Shown here: positions 10,258 through 20,990 of the stretch, piece by piece | How the letters are laid out: every line of letters begins with the position of its first letter | Numbering within the stretch: position 1 is the first letter of the stretch | NCBI RefSeq assembly: GCF_010093535.1 | Contig: NW_022985188.1 | Coordinates: 40,883-104,882 of the forward strand | Length of the DNA: 64,000 bases | From: Lindgomyces ingoldianus | Taxonomy: Eukaryota > Ascomycota > Dothideomycetes > Pleosporales > Lindgomycetaceae | Direction of reading: 5' to 3' | Translations under genes and position numbers: made by a program | Notes under the pieces: model-generated | Databases searched by the model: none | What the model was told of the DNA's origin: nothing | What the model saw: only the letters and a program-made list of their open reading frames with translations

Positions 10258-10900
10258 CTATTCTTCGATGTCTGGATCACCAGGAGACTTGTTGGCATTC
10301 ATCTCAGCCACAAATTTCCTCCATAGTCTAGGCCTAACATGGACCTTAAGCCATTTTACATCCTCCGGATGCTCCCTCATGTAATCCATTTCAGAAACCA
10401 GAAGATTTTCCTCATAAGAAAGTCTTGATTTTACAAGCTTAGGTATCGGAAGTTCTGGCTTCTCACGTTTCGATGGCTGCCAAGTAAAAGGAACATCTTC
10501 TTTAAGCTTAGCCTGGATCTCTTGGTCCCTTGCTAGTTGTGGTAGTGGTTTTCTATGCGGCTAGTGTTAGCTTAACAGGGTTATCGGCTTGAACAGAGTC
10601 TTACAGAGTCTCTCCCGTCCACTCATAGAACAGAACAGGCACATCATCATCATTCTGAGATTCACCATAATCTACTAGGAAGAAGCAACGTCGGTTGTTA
10701 AAGGCAAATTGACAATTGTACGACGCCCAGCGGAATTTCGGAACACTGAAATCACAGTTCCAGTGGTGCTGGCATATACGGTTCAATATTGAAAACGTTC
10801 GCTCAAAACTGTCATTTCCTGGGACCAAGTGGGTTAAGGTTTGGACCAGTATCCGGACTGGTGGCTCCGGGGACCTTTCAGTCTTGCTTGCCGTTTCCAT
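10258..10900 (-). CDS. Hypothetical protein, 196 aa, two exons
   Basis: Exon 1 is 10605-10900, starting METASKTERSPEPP; exon 2 is 10258-10552, ending DPDIEE and a TAG. The intron, 10553-10604 (52 nt), has a GTAAGA donor, a GCTAAC branch site 17 nt before its CATAG end, and joins the frame exactly. Exon 1 encodes a compact Trp/Phe/Cys-rich region (QHHWNCDFSVPKFRW, FFLVDYGES, LFYEWTGE). Exon 2 encodes a charged, helical-looking tail rich in Lys, Glu and Pro (KREKPELPIPKLVKSRL, YMREHPEDVKWLKVHVRPRL). No signal peptide or membrane segment. Codon use is unlike the RIP-mutated surroundings and no stop interrupts it, so it looks functional. The frame stays open upstream to 11068, but that extension is low-complexity (CT/His-rich) and is better read as promoter or leader. 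I do not recognise the family. Confidence 0.6.
10553..10604 (-). other. Intron of the 196-aa gene
   Basis: On the minus strand: CT|GTAAGAC donor, GCTAAC branch site, CGCATAG|AAAACC acceptor. Removal joins ..WTGETL to KPLPQLARDQ in frame. The nearer CTAG acceptor 8 nt upstream would give a stop, so the later one is chosen. Confidence 0.65.
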
Positions 10901-11116
10901 TGTGATGAGGACCGTGCTTCGTACTGTAAGTAGCAGTGTCAGGAACCAAGCTGAGGGTTGTGACAAATAAGAAGAAATTAGGACCCTGGGGTGACAATAG
11001 GACTGTACAAAATGCCACACAGTGGCTATCCGGCGATGATGGTGGTGGGAGAGAGAGAGAGAGAACATACGCCACCTAGGTGCCCGCTAAGGCCTGCAAG
11101 CTGAGCTAAGTACAGA
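10901..11116 (-). promoter_or_regulatory. Upstream region of the 196-aa gene with CT tract
   Basis: Normal-GC DNA between the chosen start and the transposon at 11119. On the minus strand a run of about eight CT repeats (11047-11064) precedes the gene; pyrimidine tracts are common in fungal core promoters. No clear TATA box. The transposon's insertion at 11117 cuts the upstream region to ~215 bp, so distal control elements may be lost. Confidence 0.35.
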
Positions 11117-11118
11117 TA

Positions 11119-14100
11119 ATCTATTGTGTGCGTTAATCCGTGCAATGTCTTGGCATTCACGTCGCGTCTTTTCTGCCTCACTAAATCTATAAGAACTTTA
11201 ATAAAGCAACAATTTGCCCCTATCTATGCCTAAATATCTGTTATTTTAGTTAGATCTTAAAGCTGTATGTACTTCCTAATTAAGAAATAATAAAGCTAAA
11301 TTTTAAAAGTTTAAAATAGCCCTTAGTAAATAATTTCTAGCTAAAAAGCTATAGCTAGAGCAGCCACGCGTTTAAGTACTAGTGCTACCTGTTAACTGTT
11401 AACTAGAGCCCTTGCTGCAGCAGCCTCTAAAGCACTTTTTAGAGGTTAAAAAGCTAGTAGATTAAATAAGCAGACAAGGAGAAAAGTTACCTTTATAAAT
11501 AAGCAGCGCGCTGCTGCTCTAACAGCTGCTATTAAAATACTATTATTACTACTATTAGTAGTAGAGCTAAAGTGTTAACTATTACCTTAGCAGCAATTAT
11601 CCCCACCTTCTAAAGAGCCTAACTATAAGATAGATATAAAGTATATTCTGTGCGTAAATAAGAACTAGGTAGTTAATAACAGTAATAACTACTAGCAGCT
11701 AGTCTTCTCTATGTTGTTTATAAAAGATAAAGTAAACTTAGTGCTTACTAATGCAGCTTTTATAATTAATAAGTAAAAAGTTACTTAGCTTAGTTACTTA
11801 GTAAGCTATTAAGCTAAGCACTTTAAATCTACTTAGTAGCATATTACTTTAGCTAACTTTAGTTTTATAGAGGGCACTTACTTACTTAAAGTAGTTAATT
11901 ACTATGTTAAGCGCTTTACTAAGAAAATTAATAAAGTAAATTTTAAAGTAAAGCTTTATGTTAAAGTTAAAGCTTTATAAAGGGCATTTTTATGTAAGTA
12001 ATTAGCTAATAAGCTATTATTAGATCTAAATACTACACTAATAATACTAAGTAGCTGTTATACCTAGCAGCTGCTGCGTAAAGCTAGGACAGTAGAGTAA
12101 GTAAAGAAGATATCTAAAGTAATAGACTACTACTTAGCAATTACACATACATAGAAGTGCTAGACAGAGCTTTATAATAACTATAAGAAGTAGTGCTATA
12201 TCTACCTAGACTAATCTTACTATGCTATTAAACTAGTTAACTTTAAAGCATAAAGAAGGTCTATAGTTATAGAAAAGTCTTCTGTTATAGTACCTAGTTA
12301 TTAGATTATTAGAGCGCTATAGTAAAAAAGTAATAAGCTTTAGGTAAACCTTTACATATAAAAAAATAAAAATAAAAAGCTAAGCTTATTATTATTATTA
12401 AATAAGCTATTATTTAAGAAGCTAGTAAAGTAAATAAGCTAGTAGTAGTTACTTAACTAAATAGTAAGGATAAGTAATAAAAAAGCTACTTAAGTAAAGT
12501 AATAAAAGTTTTAATAGCTTTATCTCTAACAGCTTTAAGCGCAGGCTAGTATCTTTTTTATAGAAGCTGCTCTACTCTTTTACTACTAGTAGCTACATGC
12601 CTTACTAGTTATTACCTTAATAGCGCCTTAATTTTTAGGTTATTCTTTAAGTCTTATAATAAAAAGTAGTAAATAAAATACTTAAAAAATAGTAAAAAAC
12701 TTTTTTAAGTAGTTAGTTAAGTAATAGCTAAAGAATAAAAAAAATCTTTACTTTTACATGTAAAAGGTAGCAACTAAAGAGCTATAGACTATAAAAGATC
12801 TCTATAAGATAAGTAGAGTTAAAGGTAACCTATATACTATTACTGTTACCTAGTTTAGGCTTAAAAATAGGCTTATTTACTATCTTTATAAAGATCTTTA
12901 TTAGTTTAAGCTAATATATTATATAGCTAGCAGCCTGCTTAAGATAGGTAGTAGTAAGTAAGGTAGAACTAGTAGTAAAAATAATATAGCTAAATAATCT
13001 ATTTAAATTTAAACTTTTTTACCTTTTTAAGCTTTTTTAGCTCTCTCCTTACACGCTCTAGCTCCTCCTGCTTAATATATAGCCCTTTTACTGTGTACTT
13101 AAAGTGCTTTTAAGTAAAATAGTTATATTTACTTTTTTAAATAGCTACCTTTAAAAAAGCACTAAAGTTACTACTAAAACACTTTTAAATATATAAATAG
13201 TTTTTTTTAATCTACACTTTAAGCACTATAAAAGTAAGCTTTATTAGATTATAGTTAGGCAAGTATAAAAGCAGATACCTTACTAAATACCTACTAGCCT
13301 TAATAATTTATGTTACTTTATTATTTATATAAATTATAATATTATCTAGAATAATTACTAGGTGCTTCTTACTATACATAACTTAAAGTATAAAAATTAG
13401 ACTCTTTTTAATTTACTTAAAAAACTGCTTTTAATTAAAGTAGCCTTTTTTTACAGCTGTATAAAAAAGATAGCTGTTAATTATATACATAAAAAAAATT
13501 AACTAAGTACTGCCTTAAGTAATATCTTAAGTATACTAAAAGACATAGCTAACTAGGCTATACACGTAGTGCTGCTAGCTAGTCTTTTTATTAAAAATTA
13601 ACTTATTAAGAAATACTAGATCCTCTACTATAAAGTGTTTTATTAAGTTATAATATAAGTTATAAAGTTCTTTATTTTAATTAATAAAGAATGCTTAAAG
13701 TGTTTAGTAACTTAATTTATATTAAAAAAAAAACTAAGATATATTTAAGTAATTAATTTAAATGCTTTTTTTTACTTATAACTAGAGTGTAATCTTATTC
13801 TAGTATATTTACTTAAAGTAAATAAGCTTACTAAAAAAAGCATCTACATCTTTTTTACTAATTGCTAGTAGATAACTAAGCCTGCTTTAGATAGATGCTC
13901 TTACGCTGCTGTGCGTCTTTAAATTATCTATTATATTATATACTGCGCAGTTACTGCACCTTTTTTAATTAATAATTACTTATAGCTTTTATTTAAGTAG
14001 TAAAAAACAATATATATTAATACACATATAATTAGATAGGCTACAGGCGCTCACAGTAAGCGCTAGGGGTTGCTAAGTAGGTAGTAGGCAATAAGAGACT

Positions 14101-14329
14101 TTATAAGCTTAAAACATAGCTAGAAAGCTATTTTAAACATTAAAACCTAGACTTATTATTTCCTAAATAGGAAGTATGTATAGCGCCTAAATGTTTACTA
14201 AAATTAAAAGATGTTAGGTAGTTGTAGGGTTTTATAGGTAAAATTTTAAGTTCTTATACAAATTTAGTGGCAGAAAGCAAAGTTTAAGGTGTTGCCAAGA
14301 CATTGCACAGATTAACGCACACAATAGAT
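11119..14329. mobile_element. 3.2 kb TIR DNA transposon (B1), RIP-degraded
   Basis: Inverted repeats of ~38 bp start ATCTATTGTGTGCGTTAATC and include GTGCAATGTCTTGG. TA duplications lie at 11117-11118 and 14330-14331. The TIR core (ATCTATYGT...GGTGCAATG..TTGG) resembles that of the palindromic element at 25864, and the stretch near 13090-13320 matches the complement of 26930-27110. It is therefore a relative of that Fot1-like family, read mainly on the minus strand there. No open frame survives. Confidence 0.8.
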
Positions 14330-14331
14330 TA

Positions 14332-15102
14332 CAACCTCCGTTCCCGGCGCGCCAAGAGCGCGTCCCTTTTCATTTAAGATTTCCATTTTCCCAGCCTATC
14401 CTTACTACAACTTTATTCTGAACTTAAATTCTAGTCTTATGTTTCTAATTTCCCTCTCTAGCAGCTTCTTTGTTCTAATCTAGCACCTTTAGTGTTTAAG
14501 AGCCTTTTCCTAATGGCTGACTGTTAGCTTAACAGCTAGTCTAATCCACTACCTTTAAATATGATTTTAAGAATTTAGGTCGCTATCTACGTACTCTCCG
14601 AAAGGTGAACCTTAGCTGGCTCGCTCTCCTTAGAAGTACGATAGATCTTTCCACCTTGACCCAGCTACCTCTCTCGGTTTCCGCCGTTGTGCCTCCCATC
14701 GTGGGCCTTCAAATATGAAGTGCCTTACAGTGTCGCTCGTTCTTCCATCGCATTCGCATGTGTCCGAGTCTGTCACTCCTAACTTTTCGAGAGAATAATT
14801 GAGACGGCTTCTTCCCGTTTGCAGTTGGCAGAGCGTCGCCTCTTCGCGATGCTTCCGCTTGTTGTAGGGAAGCTTCGTGTGGTTTCCTTCAACATGCCTT
14901 TCTTTGGTTATGTTGAGTTGAATCTGCACTTTGCTGATCCTCTTCTAGGGCTTTGCTATTAACAACTCTTCTACCTCTATAGACTCTGACGAAAGTCCGT
15001 CTGCGGCTTTCTTTGCTAGCTTGCTGGCTATTTCATCGCTTGTTACCCTCGCTCGGGCAGGAATCTATTGGAAGCGTATTTTTAGTCCTATTCAGACCCA
15101 CA
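14332..15102 (-). mobile_element. LINE (Tad1-like) 3' fragment
   Basis: Lightly RIP-mutated sequence holding the 3' end of a non-LTR retrotransposon on the minus strand: part of the RNase H domain, the C-terminal zinc knuckle region, and ~300 bp of probable 3' untranslated sequence (14332-14629). The 5' side is cut by the Fot1-like element at 15105. Nothing clearly recognisable as the upstream LINE portion is found beyond 25849. Confidence 0.65.
14630..15083 (-). pseudogene. LINE ORF2 remnant: RNase H end plus CxC..H..C knuckle
   Basis: The minus strand first reads RFQ.IPARARVTSDEIASKLAKKAADG (the dot is a stop), matching the end of the RNase H fold with the H/D active-site segment (xxWIPAHxGVxGNExADxLAK) seen in Tad/I-clade LINEs. 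The conserved Trp is now TAG and the HxG His is Arg. After a short gap it reads LCQLQTGRSRLNYSLEKLG and DTCECDG, then VRHFIFEGPRWE, the C-terminal Cys/His motif of fungal Tad1-type ORF2. One Cys of CPRW is Gly. The last 99 codons are open, but the upstream stop and lost residues make it dead. Confidence 0.7.
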
Positions 15103-15950
15103 TACCCGTTTTTCTCGCTTGACGCACGGGCTCACCTGGCGCACACTTTGCTCAGGAACACTAAAATTGTCACATAATACTAACTCTACTAATATAGACC
15201 TAATTTTAGAAGCGCTTGCAGCGTTAGAATCCCTAAAGTTTAGAAAAAAAGTTAATATTACTTAAGTAATAAAAAAATATAGTGTTAAATAATTAACACT
15301 ATTACAAAGGTAGCATAGGGTCTAGGGCTCCTATATAGAGTAATATAAGAATTAACAACTTTTAAACAACTGTTAAAAGAGAGAGCTCTTAGAATACATT
15401 AAAAGACTATGTAAGTAAGGGCTACACTTTATAAAGAACATGCTACGCAACTTTACTACTAAAATAAGCAGTAAATAGGTAGGGAGCTTGTAGCTAAACT
15501 AGTTCTTTAAGTGTTACTAAGTTAACCTAGTATTAAAGTAGACTACTAGCATTAATAAGAGAAAAAGAGCTAATTCTGCCTTTAAATACGCACTATATTT
15601 TAATCTTCTAAAGTATAAAATTAAATAATATAATATCTAGCTAAAAGACATGTATAATATAAATAAAAAAGGCTTTTTAATTAAAGTGCTTTTAAAGATA
15701 AAGTAAATCTTCTTTTAGCAGAAGTATAAAGAGAGTAGGATTAAGTAGATAGTTTAGGACAGCAACTATAAGTAGATAACAATAATTACTTATATATACA
15801 CTAACAGATCCTCTCTCTTTTTAGGCCTTATCTACTAGGTAGTTACAGGTAACATTTAAGACTTATAGCTTTAGAACTTTAATTCTAAGATACATAAAGC
15901 TTTTTTTACTTTATTTTTAAGTAAATAGACTAATAATAACTTTAAGCTTT

Positions 15951-16268
15951 TGTCACGATTGTGCACGAGTAAGGTTATAGAGCTTCACGGAGGTCTAGTT
16001 TAATTACTACGTGAGGTATTATAGTAGGTACAAGACGTTGTGTAAGGAACAGAAAGGTTTAGAAGGAAATTAGTAATTAAATACTTAGCTTAAAAGTCTA
16101 AGCACTTTAAGTATAAATTAAGCCTGTTCTAGGTTTAGTTAGTGTTAAAGTAGTTTATGCTTAAGTTTATGTCTATGTTATGTTATATTTATGTTAGACG
16201 TGCACTAATAATACTCTAGTACACGTCTAATATAGTTATGTCTAGGATCTAGGGAGGATACTGTGACA
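15951..16268 (-). repeat. Gypsy 3' LTR
   Basis: TGTCAC...GTGACA ends; 318 bp. The outer (left) part keeps CpG and CpA sites, while the inner (right) part is strongly TA-shifted compared with the other LTR. Confidence 0.9.
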
Positions 16269-16280
16269 GTACCCCCCCTT
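16269..16280 (-). promoter_or_regulatory. Polypurine tract of the gypsy element
   Basis: A run of seven C on the plus strand (G on the coding strand) directly inside the 3' LTR; this would prime plus-strand DNA synthesis in a gypsy element and fixes the orientation. Confidence 0.75.
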
Positions 16281-17037
16281 TTATTAGAAAGGGAATCCTT
16301 TACATTAGTAGTTCTAGCATTAAGTTGTTTTTATTAGAGTATAGGTTTAGTTTAGATAAGTATTAGGCGTAAAATTAGGTTACTGTAGAGTTCTTTTATA
16401 AAGCTTTTATAGGTTCCTATAACAGTTTATTATATCTAGTTTATTTTATAAGGTATTTATAAATATGTTTTTTTTTGTTAAACTAGATTTATTTAATATC
16501 TTCTATAACATATTCTAGTTTATTATTTATAATAACAGGTTTAAGTAGCAAGTTTAGCTGTTTAAGTAGATAGTTAGATTTAGAGGCTACTTAGCGCAGC
16601 AATAATACGTGGAACACAGGGTGTATCTTTATGCTGTTAGGTAGGATTAATTAGTAAGCATACAATAAAACTATATAAGCTACTATAAAGAGGCTAAGGT
16701 TCTTCTAATTAAGTTTCTTTAATTATTAGTTTATTTAGATATTTCTAGCGTCTAGCTAGACCTTCTTGCCAGCTGCATACACAAGGGCAGAGGTTTAAAA
16801 TTAGTTTATGTACTCTTGTTAAAAAGCTTAAGCCTATATAAGCTTTTTATAAACATATTTAGATATATTTTAGATCTTATTAATAAGTCTGTTTATGTCT
16901 ATTACTTATATAGATTAATAAGTTAGTTAAGGGGTATTTAAAAGTAGTTTAAATTTTATTTAAGAGTAGTATTTATAGTTTGCTAAGAACAGAGATACTT
17001 ATGTTAATTTAGATGTTATGTTATTAGCTTTAAACTA

Positions 17038-18895
17038 ACATGGAACACAAGCGAGTTAGTAACATAAGCGAGTTAGTAGCCTCACTAACTTTGCGCAACG
17101 CGTTAACCATTAACTACTATAGCTTAACTAACCACTTCTTAATTATGTTTAAATAAAGCAGGTATTGTCCTTACTATCTAAGCCCTTAATTGCGCGCAAA
17201 TTAAAAGCGTAAATTGTGCTGCAGCCACGTTTAACATGCCCTAATTAACCCTAAACAACTAACGCGCTAGTTAACCCGCACAACGCAATTACTAGCCTAA
17301 CTTAAAGAAGCTTACTAAGCTAGAGGAGGAGTTAATTATTAGACATATACTTAACCTTAATTTACAAAGATTCTCGCCTAGCCTAAACGCTGTGTGAGTT
17401 ATGGCTAACAATCTGCTTACTACACGCAGTGCTTAGCTAGTAGGAAAGAACTAGCTGCTAAACTTTATTAAGCATACAGATAGCCTCACTATGTGTTTTA
17501 ATTAACTGTATAACTAGCAGCGAGCTCTATGCGAGGATCCTAGGATAATACAGACCTAGTTTGAGCTTGTACAGCGTACACAGGCTACCTATAGGATCTT
17601 AGACAAGGATACCTTTAACTTTAACAAAGCTGGCTTTATAATAGGCTAGATAATGTTTTAAATAGTTGTTACTAGCTTAGAGAGATATTGTTAGCCTAAG
17701 GCAGTATAACTAGGCAATTATAAGTAGGTTACAGTTATTTAGGGAATTAATGCTACAAGGTGGGCTATCCTACTATACATTATCTTTAAGGCCTAGTACT
17801 ACCTATCTGCCTAGTATAAGGATTAGGATATCCTAGGCGACTAGAAGATTAGTGTGAGTAAGAATAGATAGACTAACAACAATCTTAGAGTTGCCTAGCT
17901 AAGGCACTTTATTAAGCATACTAAGAATAAGATAGTAGGCGCGTGCTAACTTTTAGTCTTAAATAGTTATGCAAGCTATTACTTAGCTGCGTTTAAAGAC
18001 CTCTGTAGAGAGAATAATATCTATACGCTCTATATGCCTCTACATTTATTACATCTCCTTTAGCTGCTTAATGTTAGCTGCTTCTCACTATTAAAGTGTG
18101 CGTATAAGGATAAGATTAACAGCTTAGTCTGCTGCTACATAAAGCATATTACTAAGCTTAAATTCCTGCCTTCCTTTAAGGCAGCTTTTAAGAAGGCCTT
18201 TACACTAGAGAATATTTGCGCAAGTTTTAGAGGTGTAGGGCTAGTCCTGCTTACGCTAGAAGCAGTACTATTAAAGCTTAATGTAGTTGTTTGTACGCCT
18301 TCACTACTACTACTACCTTAACTAGAGGCTCTCTAGGTGTCGCAAACACTAAGTAACGCACATAAACTTAAGGCGCAGTTAACTCTACTCTATACAAGGA
18401 TTTAACAGCATTAAAACTTATCCCTTACATAGATGCTTTAGTTGCTAGATTGTCTTACTAAAGGCGCTAGAATAGTAATGCATTTAGCTCTACTGCTGCG
18501 TAATTAGGTCTCTGCCCTTTAGAAAGCTAATAAGGCTGCAACAAAGCAAAGGGCGCGTAAAAAAAGGCAGATCTAAAGGCACAGGGATATAATAATTAAA
18601 GAAGGTGCAGATATAGTTGCTTAAAAAGACGCGCAGCAGCTAGCAGAGCAGAGTAGGCAGCAGGATGCATTAGCATTAGGGCAAAGTTAACAGGCTCTTG
18701 CGCGCTGTAGTCGCTGCAGGGAGCCTAGTTATAATTCTTGCACATGTAAAAAGGATACTGTAAACACTACTTTATCTTAGATACCTACATTTTTATAGTA
18801 TTTTAATGTGTTGTTAAGTTGCGTTGTTTTAAAGGTGGAGAAAGTTAGTAAGGCTACTAACTTGCTTATGTTACCAACTCGCTTGTGTTCTATGT
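17038..18895 (+). mobile_element. Fot1-like transposon E, nested in the gypsy element
   Basis: TIRs start ACATGGAACACAAGCGAG and contain a second GTAACATAAGCRAG word. TA duplications lie at 17036-17037 and 18896-18897. Length 1858 bp, close to Fot1. It interrupts the integrase-to-3'-end part of the gypsy element, so it is younger than the gypsy insertion. It is less RIP-eroded than its host. Confidence 0.9.
17283..18779 (+). pseudogene. Fot1-like transposase, near full length, many RIP stops
   Basis: One frame runs through almost the whole element. Starting about LTKLEEELIIRHILNLN, it has the CENP-B/HTH region (RFSPSLNAV.VMANNLLTTRSA, VGKN), then YN.QRALCEDPRIIQT.FELVQRTQATY (dots are stops), then DKDTFNFNKAGFIIG around the first catalytic Asp. 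Next come INATRWAILLYIIFK, then LYMPLHLLHLL.LLNVSCFSLLKCAYKDKINSLV (the PPHSSHLLQPLDVSCFxPLK block), and KHITKLKFLPSFKAAFKKAFTLENICASFRGVGLV. A Lys/Gln-rich tail ends in a Cys pair (SCTCKKD). Stops are CAG/CAA to TAG/TAA and TGG to TAG. The usual DGH catalytic block near 17930-17990 reads LLVLNSYASY, i.e. Asp to Asn. Inactive. Confidence 0.88.
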
Positions 18896-19059
18896 TATGC
18901 TATAGCTAACTATTTTACTTAGTTATCTTACTAGTAGTTTGTGTATACTTATAAGACTTATTTTATTACAGTGTTTATGTTCTTAGTCTAGCTGTTAGTC
19001 TCTAGGTAAAAAGCTGTAGATAAATAGGGGACAATTTAGAGCTGTTTATAGAGTTTGTT

Positions 19060-19420
19060 TTAGAAGGCTAAGACAAACTGCGTACCTCTATCTAATATAA
19101 TTATGTTAGGCAGGCTATAGTAAACTTATACGTATTAGTAGAATAACTAGGCTATATTAAGGGCAGTTATAAAGGAACATAGTATTAAGTGTTAATACTT
19201 AGTTAAGTAATTAACAACTACTATAATATTTATATACCCTTTAAATAGAGGTAGGTTTATAATAAAATTAATTAATATGTCTTTTTAAGCTTGTTTAGAG
19301 ATTAGAAGCAGTTTAAGTAGGCTATTATACTTTTTTTAAGAGGCCTTTACTTTACAGCAAGTATAGCAACATAATACGTATTAGTGTACAGTATAGAACA
19401 TGCGGGGCTAGTAGTACTCT
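19060..19420 (-). pseudogene. Gypsy integrase remnant
   Basis: The minus strand reads LCCYTC.KVKAS (the second Cys pair of the HHCC zinc finger, CxxCxxxK), then about 35 residues on NFI.KLPTS (the DFITxLPxS start of the integrase core; D is now N), then a VLTLNTMF segment (usually RLTKMxHF). It follows reverse transcriptase in element sense. Degraded. Confidence 0.6.
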
Positions 19421-20099
19421 CTCTATAGTAGGTTAAGAGTCTTTCCTTTGCCTAGGTGTTCTCTAACAGGCAAGTTATGTATAATTTAGAGTAGTTTAAT
19501 TCTTAGTTTATTAAAATTAAAGATTATAAGTTAGTTATAGTAATATAGCATACTATTTTAGTTTTTATAGTTAGCTAGTGTTACTTTCTTTAACTAACTA
19601 GCGCTGTTTTAGAGCAGGTCTAAGGTTTTTTAGATAAATTTATTATTTAGATACTTATTAGTAATAATTTAATTAATTATCTAATTTATTTTATTTAAGT
19701 TAAAGTCTAAAAATAGCTTAAGTTAAAGTAGAGTTTAGTGTTAAGCCTTTTACACTTCTTTTTAAGTAGGGATGTTTTAGAATTACTTTATAAAGGCATC
19801 TAGTTTCCCTCTATCTTAACTAAAATAATAAGTAATCTTAAAATTAAAATAAGATAAGTATTTAAACTAATAGGCTTATTAGTAGCTAAGTTGTTTTATA
19901 GTTATAAAGTACTATAAGTTTTTATAGTTAGATAGGACCTGTATTAGATGTGCTGCACCTTCTAGTTTAGGTTGCTATTATTTAAAGCAGTGTACTATAG
20001 TAAGTAATTTCTTATTATAGATCTTATAATTGCCTTCTACAGAACTTATTCTTTTTAAGAAGTATGTAATAAGCCTAATAGTCCTGTCTAGCTTAGTCT

Positions 20100-20990
20100 A
20101 GAAAAGAACTTCTACTACTACATAGTCTAAGGCATTAGCTTCTACAAGTATTAGTAGTTTAAAGTTAAAGTAGCAGAGTATTAGAGCTTTAGTAAAGGCT
20201 TTTTTTAGCTAGTTAAAAAACTATTAGTAATTTAAGTTAAAGTTAAATTAAATCTTTTTCTTAGTAAGTATAATTATAGGGCTTACTTACTGTAAAAAGT
20301 TATTAATAAATTATTAGTAAAAGTTAGTAAATTCTATAAAAGCTTAAACATCTTTTATGTCCTTTAAGTATTACTAATTTAGCATAGTCTAAACTTTAAT
20401 AGAGTCTATTTAGATGCTATCTGTAGAGATTACATATCCTAAATACATAACCTTTAATTAGTAGAACTTGCATTTGTCTATATTAAGTTATAGACCTGCT
20501 TCTTCTATAGCCTTTAGCACTAGGCGTACATGCTATTTATGCTCTAAAAGGCTATTACTGTAGATTAAAATATTATTAATATACGCAGTGTAGAACATGT
20601 CTAGGTAGGGTTAGAGTAAGTTGTTTATAAAATGTTAAAAAGTACTAGGTGTGTTAGCTAAGCTAAAAAGCATTACTAGGTACTTAAATAGTCTATATTA
20701 GGTCTAAAATGCTGTTAGCTACTTATTACCCTTTACTATTCTTAGCTTATTAAAGGCAGTAATAATATTTAACTTAGTAAAATACTTTACTTTACTTAGT
20801 TAGCTTAGAGTTTCCTATAAAAAGAGAATTAAGTATTAGTTTTTAATAGTAACAGTGTTTAGTCTTTAGTAGTTAATATAGAATTAAAGCTTACCTTTAG
20901 GTTTCTTTATAAATAGTATAAGTAACACTACTAGTAAAAAGCTAGCTTAAATAAACCCTTTTTTTAGGTTCTTGTTAAGGTATTTTTAGA
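20100..20990 (-). pseudogene. Gypsy reverse transcriptase remnant
   Basis: The minus strand gives the palm motif as YINNILIYS near 20585 (the family has YIDDILIYS, so both catalytic Asp codons are now Asn, the RIP change). It is followed by LLEHK.HVRLVLKAIEEAGL.LNIDKCKFY.LKVMYLGYVIS (dots are stops), the typical thumb region of Ty3/gypsy RT. RNase H would follow toward 20100. Inactive. Confidence 0.85.

Noticed and set aside
10157..10384. 75-aa plus-strand frame
   Set aside because: Antisense to exon 2 of the 196-aa gene, which has better composition and splice sites.
14332..14629. Possible separate gene beside the LINE
   Set aside because: No frame; position after ORF2 makes it LINE 3' untranslated sequence.
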